A stretch of 64,000 nt of DNA from Rotaria sordida (taxonomy: Eukaryota > Rotifera > Eurotatoria > Philodinida > Philodinidae), in the NCBI GenBank assembly GCA_905250125.1, contig CAJNOL010001253.1, forward strand, positions 1 through 64,000. Reading direction: 5' to 3'. Numbering within the stretch: the first letter of the stretch is position 1; each line of letters starts with the position of its first letter. This document shows positions 11,301 to 23,900 of the stretch, one piece after another. Below the pieces are notes generated by a model. That model had not been told where the DNA came from, ran no database searches, and saw only the letters and a program-made list of their open reading frames with translations. The translations under genes were made by a program, and so were the position numbers.

Positions 11301-14300
11301 TTCTTCCGCACCCGCCGTGGTCACCAGACCTTGCATCATCCGATTATCATCTGTTCCTATCTCTTCATAGCTACCTGTGCAATAAACACTACGAAGACTT
11401 CGATGAGCTGCAATCCGATCTAACTGCCTTTTTTGAATCAAAACCGGGTAGTTTCTAGAGATGCGGAATTGAACTATTGCCAGAAAGATTGGCGAAGGTT
11501 GTCGAAAAAAATGACGATTATATTGTTGATTGATGTTGCATATCTTTGTTGAAAAATAAAGTTATTGTTAATCCAGAAAAAAAAATTCTCAGAACTTATG
11601 CGCCAATGGGATAGTTCATGTCCTTAGCTTATTACTACAAAGATACTGTACTTTTACGATATTTTTTAAATAAATGTTATAGTAACAGAAAAATTGATAT
11701 TCGAATTTCGATTTGAAACTTTACATGAAGACCTGGATCTACATAATCTCTACACAAAAATGATTGAATAGTTGGAAAACTTTTCTTGTCTGAAAGCCTG
11801 TAAGAATATTGATCATTGTCACATCTATTTATCTTCAATATTCATTATAGATAATAGAATTTAGCAAAAAAAAACAAAAACAAAATTCATTCATTTTTGA
11901 ATAACTTACAAGCACATTGAACTCTATTTCTACATCCATCTGTACAAGTACAACATGTCATTGTTGGTTCATTAGTAACCATATTAACACCTACAACTGG
12001 TGTTCGTTCAACACGATATGTAAATGCACTTGGTTCTTCAATTTTTGCTGGTTCTCTATCAGCTTCATTAACAACTGATATAGGAATATTTTCTTGTCCA
12101 CTTGATATATCTGAATTTAAAATTTTACCATCTGGACAATAATGTTGTTTAACATTAACTTTACTATCATATATAAATAATTCAATAGTTAATTTTGATT
12201 TTGTTTCATGAAGATAATTATCAACTTGAGCTTGAGTTAAAAGTTTTCTACCACCTTAAAATAAATAACAAATAAAAAAAAAATTCCATATGAAATTTTT
12301 TCTCTCTCTCTCTCTCTCTCTCTGCCTTTCTTGAACATACATGGTGCACAATAGATAAATGTTGAACGTGTTGCTTTAAGACGAACATCACCAGCTTTTC
12401 GAACTCGTAAATTATCAAGCATTGTCCAATGACATGCAAATGGTTTTAAAAATGGATTCATTGTACGTGGTAATTGATGAAAATGTTTTTCAGCATAAAC
12501 AACACATTTATGTGAACAATTATGTGGATGAAATTCATATGAATAATGAAGAAGAAATTTTTCAGATAATTCAAGAAATAATGGATTCATTACTACTTTT
12601 GTATTTATATTTGTCTATTGAAAACAAACAAAAAAAAAAAAGAAATTAATTTTCTGTTTCAAAAAACAAAAGAAAAATACAAAACATACGTGACTTGAAC
12701 GTAATTGCATTGTTGTAGTTATTCCATGACTTGATGAAATAGATGGTGTTGATGATTGACGATGAAGATTTATTGAAGATGAATGATCATTATTTAAAGA
12801 TGATGATGATGATGATGTTGGTAATGTATTAGATGTAGAATTATTTGATTGACGTGGTCGAAGTGTTCGTAAACCAGTTTGAATTGATGTTGTCGATTGA
12901 AGAGATGAAGCTTTTCGAGGATCTTGTTCACTGAATATTCGCGGTCGTTTTATCGATCCTAAAAAAACCATATCTACACTTCTTAACTTTCCGAAACTAA
13001 GGGATGAATCATAATCAATTGGACTAAATACAAATGCAATTTTTCAGATACCAAAAAAAAAGAACATTTTGCCTTTGCATGACAATTCAAATATTCATAT
13101 GTTCTGGACATTCTCATTGCGATGCATCGTTGCTAGAGGTTTAAGCCGAAGGATCGAAAAGCGGCGGTGGCAGCGAATGCTAAGTTTAAGATTAAATTAT
13201 TCTTTCGAGAATAAGAAATTCTTGTTTATTTCAATCCGTATGATTAGAAATTCGACTGGTGAAAAATTTTTGATCGCGTATGTATGAATGTCAACGGCGG
13301 CTCAGCCGTACAACTTACACTTCTAACCGTTGCTCGTCTTTTGCAAATGTATGGAGGATCTCGAAAGTAAAGAATATTATGTTGGTGTGTTGATGTTTCC
13401 TTTGTTAACAGCCACATCCAAAAAGTTTTTTGTAAAAATGAATAGTTTATATGAATAGTGAAAACTTGCATTTACAATTAGTCCGATTCATTATGATCTA
13501 CCTACTATATATTTCATATGAAATTGATTCTGACATTCTAAAAATCTCCTTAACCATTAAAGGATCAGCGTATCTTATAAGGCACATATTTTTTTAAAGC
13601 GTCTAAATATTTCAATAACTCGCAAACGTAAAAAGATATCGAGATGCAGTTTTTGGCACATCACATCTAGGGATAGTGCGGATAGAGTTCTTTTGTGGTC
13701 CTCAACATGTTTCGGTTTTCCACCTTGGAATCAAGTTAGGAATGACTTCTAATGGTATTTCAAAGATTGATTTTGTGATAGATCTCTATCAAATTTTAGC
13801 CTATATCCGTACCCCTCTACGAGAATGACCAAAATACCTCTTCGTCATTCCTATACGGAATATCAAATATAAAGTCTCAAAGAAATTTCATCCATTAATT
13901 GAGCAATGATCCTCAAAAGGTTAACTAGCGTTCTGCGAGACAAACTTTTCGCGATTCTGAGTGTTCCATAGGATTCTATTCTTAATATATGTTCTACTAA
14001 CTCGTTTCATCTATTCCATCAATTGCTTGTTCAGCTGTTCGAACAAATTTTCCTTTATTTGTTGTTGTTGTTGTATTTGATGTTACTGTTGATGGTGATG
14101 TTGTTGTTGTTGTTGTTGTTTGATCATTAAGACAGATAATTTCTGGTGCATTTGTTCGTCTAGCTGATAAATGTTGTCGAGCTGTACGACGTGCAAAACC
14201 ATTAATAGCTGCTTTATTTTGTGTTGAATAATAATTATGCATTTGATCAAGTAATGGTGAACCACGATAAAGCCATATACGTTGTTTACTATGAGTTAAT

Positions 14301-17300
14301 TCAATTTGCATCATTGAACCATCAATTTGTATAACAAGTGCATGTATAAATAAATTATGATTATAATTTGTAAATATATTACGTACTTTAACAAATGAAC
14401 CTTCTTTAGCTCTTAACATCATACGTTCAGGATATGATGAAAAATATCTATCAAGATAATCATTTTGACATTCATGTGTATGTATTGAAAATGTTTGATC
14501 AAGACATATATATATATGTGATGATGGATGATAATTAGCTGACATATTTGTTTTATCATCAGTAAAAAAAATTAAACAACGATAATCATTATTTTTTCCT
14601 GGTTCTTCACTAATAAAACCATAACGACGTATACCGGTTTGTGAATCAATTATTAAAACACGTAATTTTAATGGTAATATAACATTTGATTCACATGGTT
14701 TAGAAAAATAAAGCCATTTTGTTGGTATATCATATGTTTTACCAGTTGTTTCATCAAGTATATTTATTAGTTTTGTATGTATTAAATCAGCTATAAATGT
14801 ATTTGTTATACCTTTTAATGGTAAACGTAAATCAAGATCATTTTTAATAAGTAAATTTTCACGTAAATAAACCATATGCATAGGTTTATAATTAATATAT
14901 ACAGGACGATTTATTGTTTGTGCTGGTGTTGAACTAATATGTATAATACTATCATCTTTATCATCATTATCATTATTAAATGATAAAAAAATATCATGTA
15001 TAATATGATTATTTTCATTTAATTGTTTTGATATTTGTTCAAATTTAAAATGATTTAATTCTTCTAATTCAATAATAATTGCACAAAAATATTTTAATGT
15101 AAAACGTTGTTTTAAATTTTCAATAAGAAAATTTGTATAATTTTCAATTATTGATTTTGTATCATTTTTATTTTCAAAATTTATTTCTAATGTTTTAGAA
15201 GTAAAACATATATCATCAAATTCTAAATAACGTTTCATACATATACGACTAAAACTTTCTAACCATGGTAAATCAATTGTTTGAAAATTTATTGTTGAAA
15301 ATAATAAATGATAATCTTCAATTTGTAATAAATCAAATAAATGAAGAAGTATTGATTCAACTGTTGTTGATTGACGGAGTTGTTCTGAATATTCAGAAAG
15401 CAAAAAAAAAAGAGATTAAATAATGAATAAATAAAACATAAATTGTTTTATGTAATAGTAAGAGAAAGATCATAACTTTTATAGAAAATCGAAAACTACG
15501 AAATTTCGTCCATAGATGATTTTCATAGAGATTAGAATGTTCGTAGAATTCTTCTTAAGATATCGAATGTTGAAAATACGGGATTTTCTTACCGCATATG
15601 ATTATTCTTGGATATTCAATATATCAAGAAGAACATATCCTTTCGAGTTGAAATTTCGCAATGCGATTTTTCATAAAGACCTTGCTGGAGATAAAGAATT
15701 CAGTAAAATTGAAATAATTTGGGAAGGATAGTACATGGGGATGAACCCTCAAGCGTTTCTACTAGTCTTATCAGTAAAATATTAGTTCGATTGATAAGTT
15801 AGACTTAGGAATCTTTCCTAGTGAAAGGATTTGGGCTTTTTTAATACTCAGGTCAATGATTCCGGTGATGGAATTTTCAAGTTTCTATCATTTTTTCGGC
15901 TAGAAAGAATCAGTATTTCTTGAACTGAGTAGATGTATTAAGAGAGGAATCATATCAATGAAATTTGTATAACTCGTGAGAGACTCATCCTAACATGAAA
16001 ATAAACTATTTATTTTGATTGGAACTTTCAAAATATTCTAAGAACAACTATATCTATCTGTACATATAAGCAAAATATCAGCGAAAGTGATGTTAATCAG
16101 TGGAGAACCTTCCCTTTTATAGGAAGGATTATTTTGATATTGTACACAACGTCTTACATCTCAGTGAGGTCTCAGAGAAATGATTCTTTTATAATTTTGG
16201 AGAATTCTTGCCAGTTTATGATTTAAATTTTCAAAGGTTCAATCTATATTTTTGATAAAAGTTGAACATATCTCGAATGCATTATGGATAATTTCAATCA
16301 ATCCTATAAGTTTGATTTTTAGTAGAAGTAAATGTTTTTTTTTTAATTATATTTCGAATGAATTCCAGTAAAAGAACTGAGCAGCTATTTTTGTTTCTTA
16401 TATCATCTTGCTCATTTTTTCGATAGTCAGAAGAAAAAAAACGAAACTTCAAGAAAGAATTTTGTGTTATTATACCTCACTTGTCTTTGAAATTAATCTG
16501 GCTTATAACATACTTTTTTATTTTGTCTGCATGATTCTTTCTTATAGAAAAATTTAATCTATTAAAACTACGGTAAGTATACTCTTCGCTGAAAAGTACT
16601 TCATTGAAAGCGTTTTCTGGTCACGCAGGACGAGAAGATTAAGTTGGTCTAACAAGCCAGTATAAAAATTAAGCGGACTCGAACAGTCTAAAGCGGCAAA
16701 CGAGTCTTTCGACGAAACGATTTTCGGCGAAGTGCATTGCATCCGTTTCTTCAAGTACAGAACCATCCGAAGCGCGTAAAATCGAGTATATTTTGACTGA
16801 ATTATAAAGTTTTCATAGGAATAATCAAAAATCGTTTTCTTTACTTACTGTAGAGTTTCGTAATGTTCTTGCATCTTTTTTTGACAACTAACATAGTCAT
16901 AAGACTCACTCTAATCGCTAATTTAACCTTTCTGAAGACGCTTGACCGACCAACATAAGATTATATATTTACGAGAAAAGAAATCCATAGGTTCATATGT
17001 CAACTATCAAAAATACAAGATGATTCTTCATAGATCCTCTGAAAAATCGTTCGTTAAAATTTTTCTAGTGAGCGATTTTGCTTACGAACAGATGCCTTGG
17101 AGTTTAGGCTATAGATCATTATCTCGTATTTTGTGTGAATTATTCAAAAAACATTTGAATGTTTTGGCTTCTGGCACCGATAGTACAGAATAAAATCAAT
17201 TATTCAACAATCCAAATCATTTTTTTTCTTAAAAATCTAGTCACTCAATCAAGTTCATATTACATAAAAAAGTTTAGAATCAGATATTTTACTTTCATTC

Positions 17301-17505
17301 TTACGATTCCATTGAGTTGAAAACTACTATTAATATTCTTTCATTATTCTTTGAATATAAAAACAATAAATAAAAATTTCTATTTAGTTTCAACAAAAAA
17401 TATCCTTTAGTAGTATTTATTTCAATTACAAAAATAAAAATAAAAAAACTTACCTAAATATTTTCGTTCATCATCAAATGGTTTTAATAAATTGTCAACA
17501 TCCAT
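8307..17505 (-). CDS. SETDB1: Histone H3K9 methyltransferase SETDB1 (triple Tudor, MBD, bifurcated SET)
   Basis: Eleven exons join in frame to about 1075 residues: 17454-17505, 14002-15384, 12690-12958, 12341-12614, 11910-12254, 10015-10244, 9785-9950, 9614-9715, 8587-8831, 8456-8526 and 8307-8397. Exon 2 holds the Tudor region ([44 protein letters not shown]). Exon 4 is the methyl-CpG-binding-like domain. Exons 5-6 are the cysteine-rich pre-SET ([17 protein letters not shown], then [20 protein letters not shown]). Exons 7-11 carry [27 protein letters not shown], and post-[16 protein letters not shown]. The residues expected for SAM binding and catalysis are present, so it should be active. 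SET is split by an acidic/basic insert of about 100 residues, shorter than the human insert. The product makes H3K9me3 and silences transposons. Introns 1 (2.1 kb), 2 (1.0 kb), 5 (1.7 kb, with a mariner) and 8 (0.8 kb) are enlarged. An AG acceptor sits one base before the ATG. Confidence 0.95.
8832..9613. other. SETDB1 intron 8, enlarged, nothing recognised
   Basis: 782 bp with no recognisable gene. About 9455-9495 (TTCGGGTTTGATACATGTCT) resembles 23287-23310 in an RSBN1 intron, so part is dispersed repeat. Confidence 0.4.
10245..11909. repeat. SETDB1 intron 5: older dispersed repeat split by the mariner
   Basis: The sequences flanking the mariner (about 10700-10757 and 11614-11740) match the repeats at 32190-32800 and, in reverse, 47450-47922. 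Shared blocks include CTTAGCTTATTACTAC, TACTGTACTTTTACGA and ATTTCGATTTGAAACTTT. Confidence 0.7.
10760..11611 (+). mobile_element. Mariner transposon remnant with ~90-bp inverted termini
   Basis: The ends are near-perfect inverted repeats of about 90 bp beginning CATTGGCGCATAAGTTCTGA, flanked by TA (10758-10759 and 11612-11613). The interior carries the C-terminal half of a mariner transposase: VTGDEKW with the first catalytic Asp, LLDDNSRPH with the second, and [12 protein letters not shown] with the third at D34D spacing. The N-terminal DNA-binding half is missing, the frame is interrupted at least twice (stops before QRLNEV and after KPGSF), and it cannot encode a working enzyme. It sits in SETDB1 intron 5, inside an older dispersed repeat whose empty counterpart is at about 32190-32275. 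Confidence 0.9.
12299..12323. repeat. (CT)n microsatellite in SETDB1 intron 4
   Basis: About 12 CT dinucleotides between exons 4 and 5, which read as (GA)n in the pre-mRNA, just after the donor of an 86-bp intron. Confidence 0.9.
12959..14001. other. SETDB1 intron 2, 1 kb, no gene recognised
   Basis: It contains short out-of-frame open stretches but no recognisable domain. No clear terminal repeats were found. It is probably decayed repeat. Confidence 0.4.
15385..17453. other. SETDB1 intron 1, 2.1 kb, repeat-derived
   Basis: About 15755-15830 matches part of the MED6 intron 3 repeat. The remainder shows no recognised coding domain or intact termini. Confidence 0.45.
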
Positions 17506-17941
17506 TCTAAAAAAAAAATGAAAACAAAACAAATGTATGAAGAAAAATTTTTCTATTTTCATTCTTCAATTAATTTCTCTCTGAATACAAACAATTAACA
17601 TATATAAATCTTTTATATGATTGTAGTCTTTCTATCAGAGATATCTATTTATCAACTTACTGTAATAAATTACTTCGATGTCGTTCATTTGGCATTATAT
17701 CTAAAAATTGTTTGTCATGACGAGATAAAAAACAACAACAACAACAGAATTTCTTCTCTTGATTTTTATACATCTTAATCTCATTTATCAAATAAAAAGA
17801 AAACACAACAACAACATTAAATAGTCTTGAAAAAAGAAAAAAGTAGATGATGAAAGAAAAAGAAAAACCATTACACACAAACTCATGCAAAAAAAAACAA
17901 CAGAATTTTTCTATTTACACTGAGATTTTCTTTATCTTTCT
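17506..17941. other. SETDB1 5' region / RSBN1 3' region
   Basis: Minus-strand AG acceptor at 17507-17508, one base before the SETDB1 ATG. A good donor (GTAAGTTG, about 17660-17653) follows a stretch with an out-of-frame ATG (17696), so a short non-coding leader exon at about 17661-17700 is possible. The rest is AT-rich and contains no gene. Confidence 0.45.
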
Positions 17942-20900
17942 CTATGTATCAGATATTGGACTATATAAAGGAGTATATTCTTCTTCATGTATATCATTTG
18001 GATAATAATGTTTAAGTCTGACATGCCATGCAACCGATGTTACAGCTGATAATGAACGAAATTGATGAATAACATTTCTTGGAATAAAATAAATATCCTA
18101 TATATATAGATACACAAATAAAATCATTGAATAATATTACAAAAAACAAAATATTTACATTATCATAAAGTGGTAAACGAACGTAACGAATCCCTTCACG
18201 ACGTAATTGATTAAGTTTACCATCATCACACCATTGTAAACACTAGAAGAAAATGAAATAATTAATCATGAGTATTTTTTTGAATAACTTTTTTAAACTA
18301 GAAAGTTATGGTTTTTACTATTACAAAGAGAAAGTTCATGTGCATAAATACATGGTGAAATTTGATTACTATGATTAATAGATAGAAAAAAAAACGTCTT
18401 CTCTTTCGATTTATACAAAGCCGATATTGTTAACTTGTTCCATTTAAGAGCTTTCTTAAGATGTATACCATAGTCAAACAAATATTGAGATAACAGTGTT
18501 AGATTTAGGGTTGAAAAATTCAGCATAAAATGCTTCCAATCCTCGGAATGTTAGAAGTGATGACCAGTGTTTCTAACAGCAAGGATCGACAATAAGGACA
18601 AAGTAGTATGTGGATGCCTATTAAGAATGATTCACATTTTATACAACCGCCAAACTTCTAAATTTTGTAATTAATAGTGATGTGTTCAGGGGGGAGATCA
18701 TCCCTAATCAAGGGTCTCGATTATTTTTGAGAGTGGGAGGGGGACAGACACTTTTTATAAACTTTCGCAGACAGTCTGTCAAAGAAAGCTTTTCAGAAAT
18801 AGTTACCTAAAATTTCCTAGTTTTTCATAAAAACTGGTGACCGAGAGGGGACGGGAGCTTATGAAGATCCCCCGAACAGCGTCTATTTAAAAATTTGCTA
18901 GACAGTAAAACATATTTTCAATTTGTGCGGGGAGGGGGCAGCCTTCCCTAACCCCTCCACATTGAGACCTCTGCCCTCAATCTTCGGAAATTTTGCTTTT
19001 TCTACTTGATATATGTCTGCAAGATTTGGAAAGGGAAGACGACGACTCAGAAGTAAAGTTCATCGAGTGCAAGAATTTTCGAATTCAGCCGACTTAAAAT
19101 TTTGATATTCAGATCCGATGGACTCTACTCAGGAAGCCAACTAGAAGACTTTCGCTAAAAATGACTGAATTTTGGCGAGAAGACTCAGTAAACTTTTATT
19201 GAGAATTGGTGAACAAAACCGAGATCATAAGAAAACAACATTTTCCTGTCTATCAATCAAATTTTAGTACATATTTGCTCATCTGATTCCTCTCTTTCTA
19301 ATGATGAAAACTACAGTTCTCTATCTTATTCCTATCAAAAATTATTTAAACAATATCTACAATTCTTACATAATAATTCTATCAATTGAATTTATATTTC
19401 TTAAACTTACTTGAGAAATAGGTGGTTCATATATATCAATTTTTAATCGTTCAACAATTTTTTCAAAATCTTCAGCATGAAAACAAACAACATCTTTAAC
19501 TATTCGATTAACTGTTGATCTTAAATAAACAAACGAAAAATATTACAAAAAAAAAAAAATCAATATTAATTAATATAATATACGGTGTTCCAACATGTAC
19601 AGCTTTCAATACTCCTACAGCTGCTGTTGTTTCAAGTCCATCACTATCACAATGATCACTATGTGGTTTAGTACGATCTTCAACAAGTACTTCACGTGAA
19701 TCAGTACTACGACCAATAAATGTTAAATTACGTAATTCATTTGTCATACGTTTTTTTGGATGACATATTTTATGTTCACCTGTTGCTACATATTGTTCAC
19801 CTGGTCGAACCCATAAAATAGGTCCATCATTTGAATCTGTTCTTGATTTCATTTTTTGAGATGATAATGAACCCCAAGGCATTACACATTGTAGAAATGG
19901 ATTTTCTTCAAGTTTATCAAGAAATGATGGAAAATAATCACCTAATAGACAAATATATATATATATATATATGTTATGATATCTTAGTTAATATACTTAT
20001 GCATAAAATCAATACTTATTATGAATCTATAAGTTCATCTAATAGTTATATTATTTATTATTGGAATAAGGGTACAAATATGAATAAGCGTTATGCTCTA
20101 TTTATTTTACTTTTCCTTTGTGATATATATATATATATATCTATATGTGATCGTGACCTCGTACTATATGTATAAAGAACTAATCACAATTATAAAAAAA
20201 CGAAGTAGCTGAACAAATATTATTAACCGAAACATCATTCGTATAGAATACATTCATTTAATATAACAAAAGTAATTATCTTATAGACGAATCAACTAAA
20301 ATTTTTCTTCAGGTAGATATCTGTCTATAATAAGCAAAATTAGAAAGAATTTCTTGTAGTGTATAAGATTTTGTAAAAACACGATCTAAAAGAAATGTTG
20401 AAGTTTAGACATACAAATCTAGAACCATATCCTACAGATTGTAATCATGTGTTCAAGGAAATTTTTCACTTTTTACGACAAATTCTGTTTCCGAAACCAT
20501 GACAGATGCTTTAACAATGACTCTTGACGAGAGAGAAATCTTCAAATTGATCAATTACTTTTGCTTCAGAATTATTATAAATATCTTAGGAAGAGTTTGA
20601 GCCTGAATCCATAGCTCATCAGTTAAAAGACTTCCTTCGTTAACTACCTTGCTGTAGTATTATTATGAAAGAAGATTGAATTTCACATACCTGTCTTTGA
20701 CTACCTTTTTAAACTTACTGTAACATGCTGCGAATAAATAATACCTTTCATCATAGACATATTAGTGTATTGTAAATCCTAAACTAAAGTGTATCGAAAT
20801 CGGATTGATCAGCAATTTGACCAATCAGATGAGTTCTTGGTGAAGATTTTCGAAATATAAAAATAAATATTATCATTTAACTCAAACATGATGAATTATC

Positions 20901-23900
20901 CCAATCTATCCGCTTTTTCATGTGATCATAGGTCAATTGACTGAAATCAAGATTCTCAGGAAAAGTCTTATAATTCTCAAATGAGACAAATTAGGAATAT
21001 CAGTCTTGCTTAGATCGAAAGGGAAATAACTTCAAAATATTATTTTCGAGCATTTCAACGAAGAATTCATCTGATTGGTCAATTCCTAATCAATCAAATT
21101 TCGTTGGTTCCAAGCGTTCTCTCTTGAATAATGAAAACCGCAAGTCAATACAGGATATTAGATTCTTATCTATATTCTCTCTGATAATGAGTTCTACAAA
21201 ATCATATTTGATCAATTTACGCATTACATTAATTACTTAGAAAAAAAAATGAGTTCGTTGGATTTTTTTCTTCTTACCACATTCTTCTTTTCCTGTAACC
21301 GTACCAACTAATGATATACTCATTAATGGTCCATATCGAAATGTTCCATTTGAATATGTTTGTACAATATGATTTCTATATTCTCCCATAGTTGTTGTAA
21401 AAATTTCTTTTGAATTAAATATATTTGTTGTTTTAACAGTCATTTTTGGATATGTTAAACTAAAATAATCAACTAAATCAGGTAAATATCTTGCACCATC
21501 ATGTATAACACCAATAGAATATTGAGCACGTTGATTTATTTCACCATAAACAAGATTAAAAAAATAATTAACAAATAAATGTATATTTTCATTTGATAAA
21601 CGTATAAATTCATTATAATATGTACGTATAAGACTTGCACCACCATTTGGATGTTCTTCTGTATGTATAAGACTTTGAAATAATTGTGTACGATCATTAT
21701 TACTATTTGTTAATGATAAATCTATATATGGTGATGATATATTTTGTTGTTGATAATCATTTATTTGATTTATAATATTAGGTGATGTTATAGGTGATGA
21801 TGATGATGTTAATGTTAATATACCATCACATTGTATTTGACTTGTTGTTGTCTGACATAAATAAACTTGAGAATCATTTGGACAATTAAGATCAATTGTT
21901 TGTGTTTCTTGTTCATCTTTTTGTATTGTTTGTGTACTATTTTCACAAAATGGTTGATCAATAAAATCTGTATATGTTGATTTATCTGATTTAATTAAAA
22001 AATTTGTTTGAATTGGTTTATGATATATTTCAATAATATCATTTGTTGTTTGACATTCATTTGTTATTTGTTGTTTTGATAATGATAAAGTTTTATATTC
22101 ATTATGTAATATATCATTTGTTAATGTTGATATTGTTTGAAGTTCTGTACTTAAACGACGTTTTATTGTTGATGAATGATGTTCATTAATTGGTTGATAT
22201 TTTTGTTTTAAACGTGATGATGAACGTGTTTGAACAAGTGTATTTGAAGATTCTTTAACAAAAAAAAAAAAAAAAAATTTTAGGTCACGAATGAGAGAGA
22301 TCTCTTAAAGAAAATTCTCTCTAATATTATAAGGTAGAAATTAGTATCCACTTCTAAAGACACATTAGAAACGATTCATTGCAGACATCTTATTAGAGAA
22401 TCTCTTCAGGTATTAAATCGGTTTTTGATTGAGATGATATTCATGTACAACAGCAATTTTTTCAGAAAGAAAATCTAAGAATTCGACAACAATATCGACT
22501 ATTAAAATTTATTTATACCATTAGATTTATCTATTGGATAGCATATAATATATTTCAATTGTACTAAAAGAGAATTATTATTTTGAAGAGTTAGCTCTTA
22601 CTCTCAATTAAGTAATTGCTTACAGCATACTTCTTCAATTTGATGATAAGATTTATAATAAGACTTATAAAGAAATTATGAAAAAAATAATTTCCGGAAG
22701 CTGCTGATAGACATCTTATAAATGTAACGAGGAGAAGTAATTATAAGAAAAATTTTCTCATGTTGAGGCTATACACAAGAGATGTTCAATGACAAAAAAA
22801 ATTTGTTTTTTTTTTTTTTCTATTAAATAATAATTGATTAAATCTATCCAGAGAAGATATTCAGGTTAAACTTATTCCCATCAGATTCTCTCAAATTCTA
22901 ATAATAGTTTCTTGAAAATGTTATCACATTTCCATATATAAAATATCGAAGCTTTATGACAATCGAAAACTAATTAAAATTCAATCGTCTGATAGTTTAC
23001 CGACTGTTTGATCTTTTGCTCTGATTATACGATCTATAGGTTTTTTTTTAAATACATTGTATTTTAATAAGCATATTTGAATAAGAAAACAGAAAAAAAA
23101 AATTCTAATATTCAATACCAATTCCACGAGAAAATGTTAACCTTGACTGAGATTATTTCCAGTCAATTAATAAAAATCAACAATATTCAAGAACATTCGA
23201 ACTTAACCAAAACTTTTGGCAATTACCTAAATATCCGACACTGTCTGAACTGGTTTGATAGTTTCCGAACCTAAACATCGAGCTGGAGTTCGGGTTTGGT
23301 ACATATTCTTCTTTTTGATATCATCTAGGTAATTAATATATCTTTCATATGCGTTTCAAAACTTCTTACATCAGTTTTGCATCTCGCAACAATTAAGAAT
23401 CTTTATTATGCGAACATTTTCGAACTTTCATTTACCCAATAAATAAAAGTAGAACATTTATTCGATTCAATGACATTCTTCATCCACAGAGAAAGCACGC
23501 ATGTACTATCAATTGCATTACGCAGCATAAATGTTACTACAGTAAGACATTGTAACTAAAAGATAATAATCGATTAGTGGTTATTTTAATAATAGTCTTC
23601 AAGAAGTTAAATTAATCGCGAACACATCTTACTCTTTCGGTTCAATAAGTAATTCGATTTATCTCTTATGCTGTTTTTTAAGTATTAAACTTGTCCGATC
23701 TTGTTCAATTTATAATTACTATGATAATAAATGACTGCAGTAATTGTGAGTATTATTCTGAACTCGAACAATTCTTGATCGGATACGTTATGCATCAGAT
23801 GATTCTGATTAAAACTAATTTAGCTTGAGAATGTTGTGAAATCTGTTTTAAAAAAGCAAGAAGGAAATAGTAATGAACTTTCGGAGATGGCGGACATTTT

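Noticed and set aside
17657-17890. Coding exon upstream of SETDB1 (MPNERHRSNLLQ)
   Set aside because: Joining its donor to the acceptor before the SETDB1 ATG gives an immediate stop, so it can at most be an untranslated leader exon.
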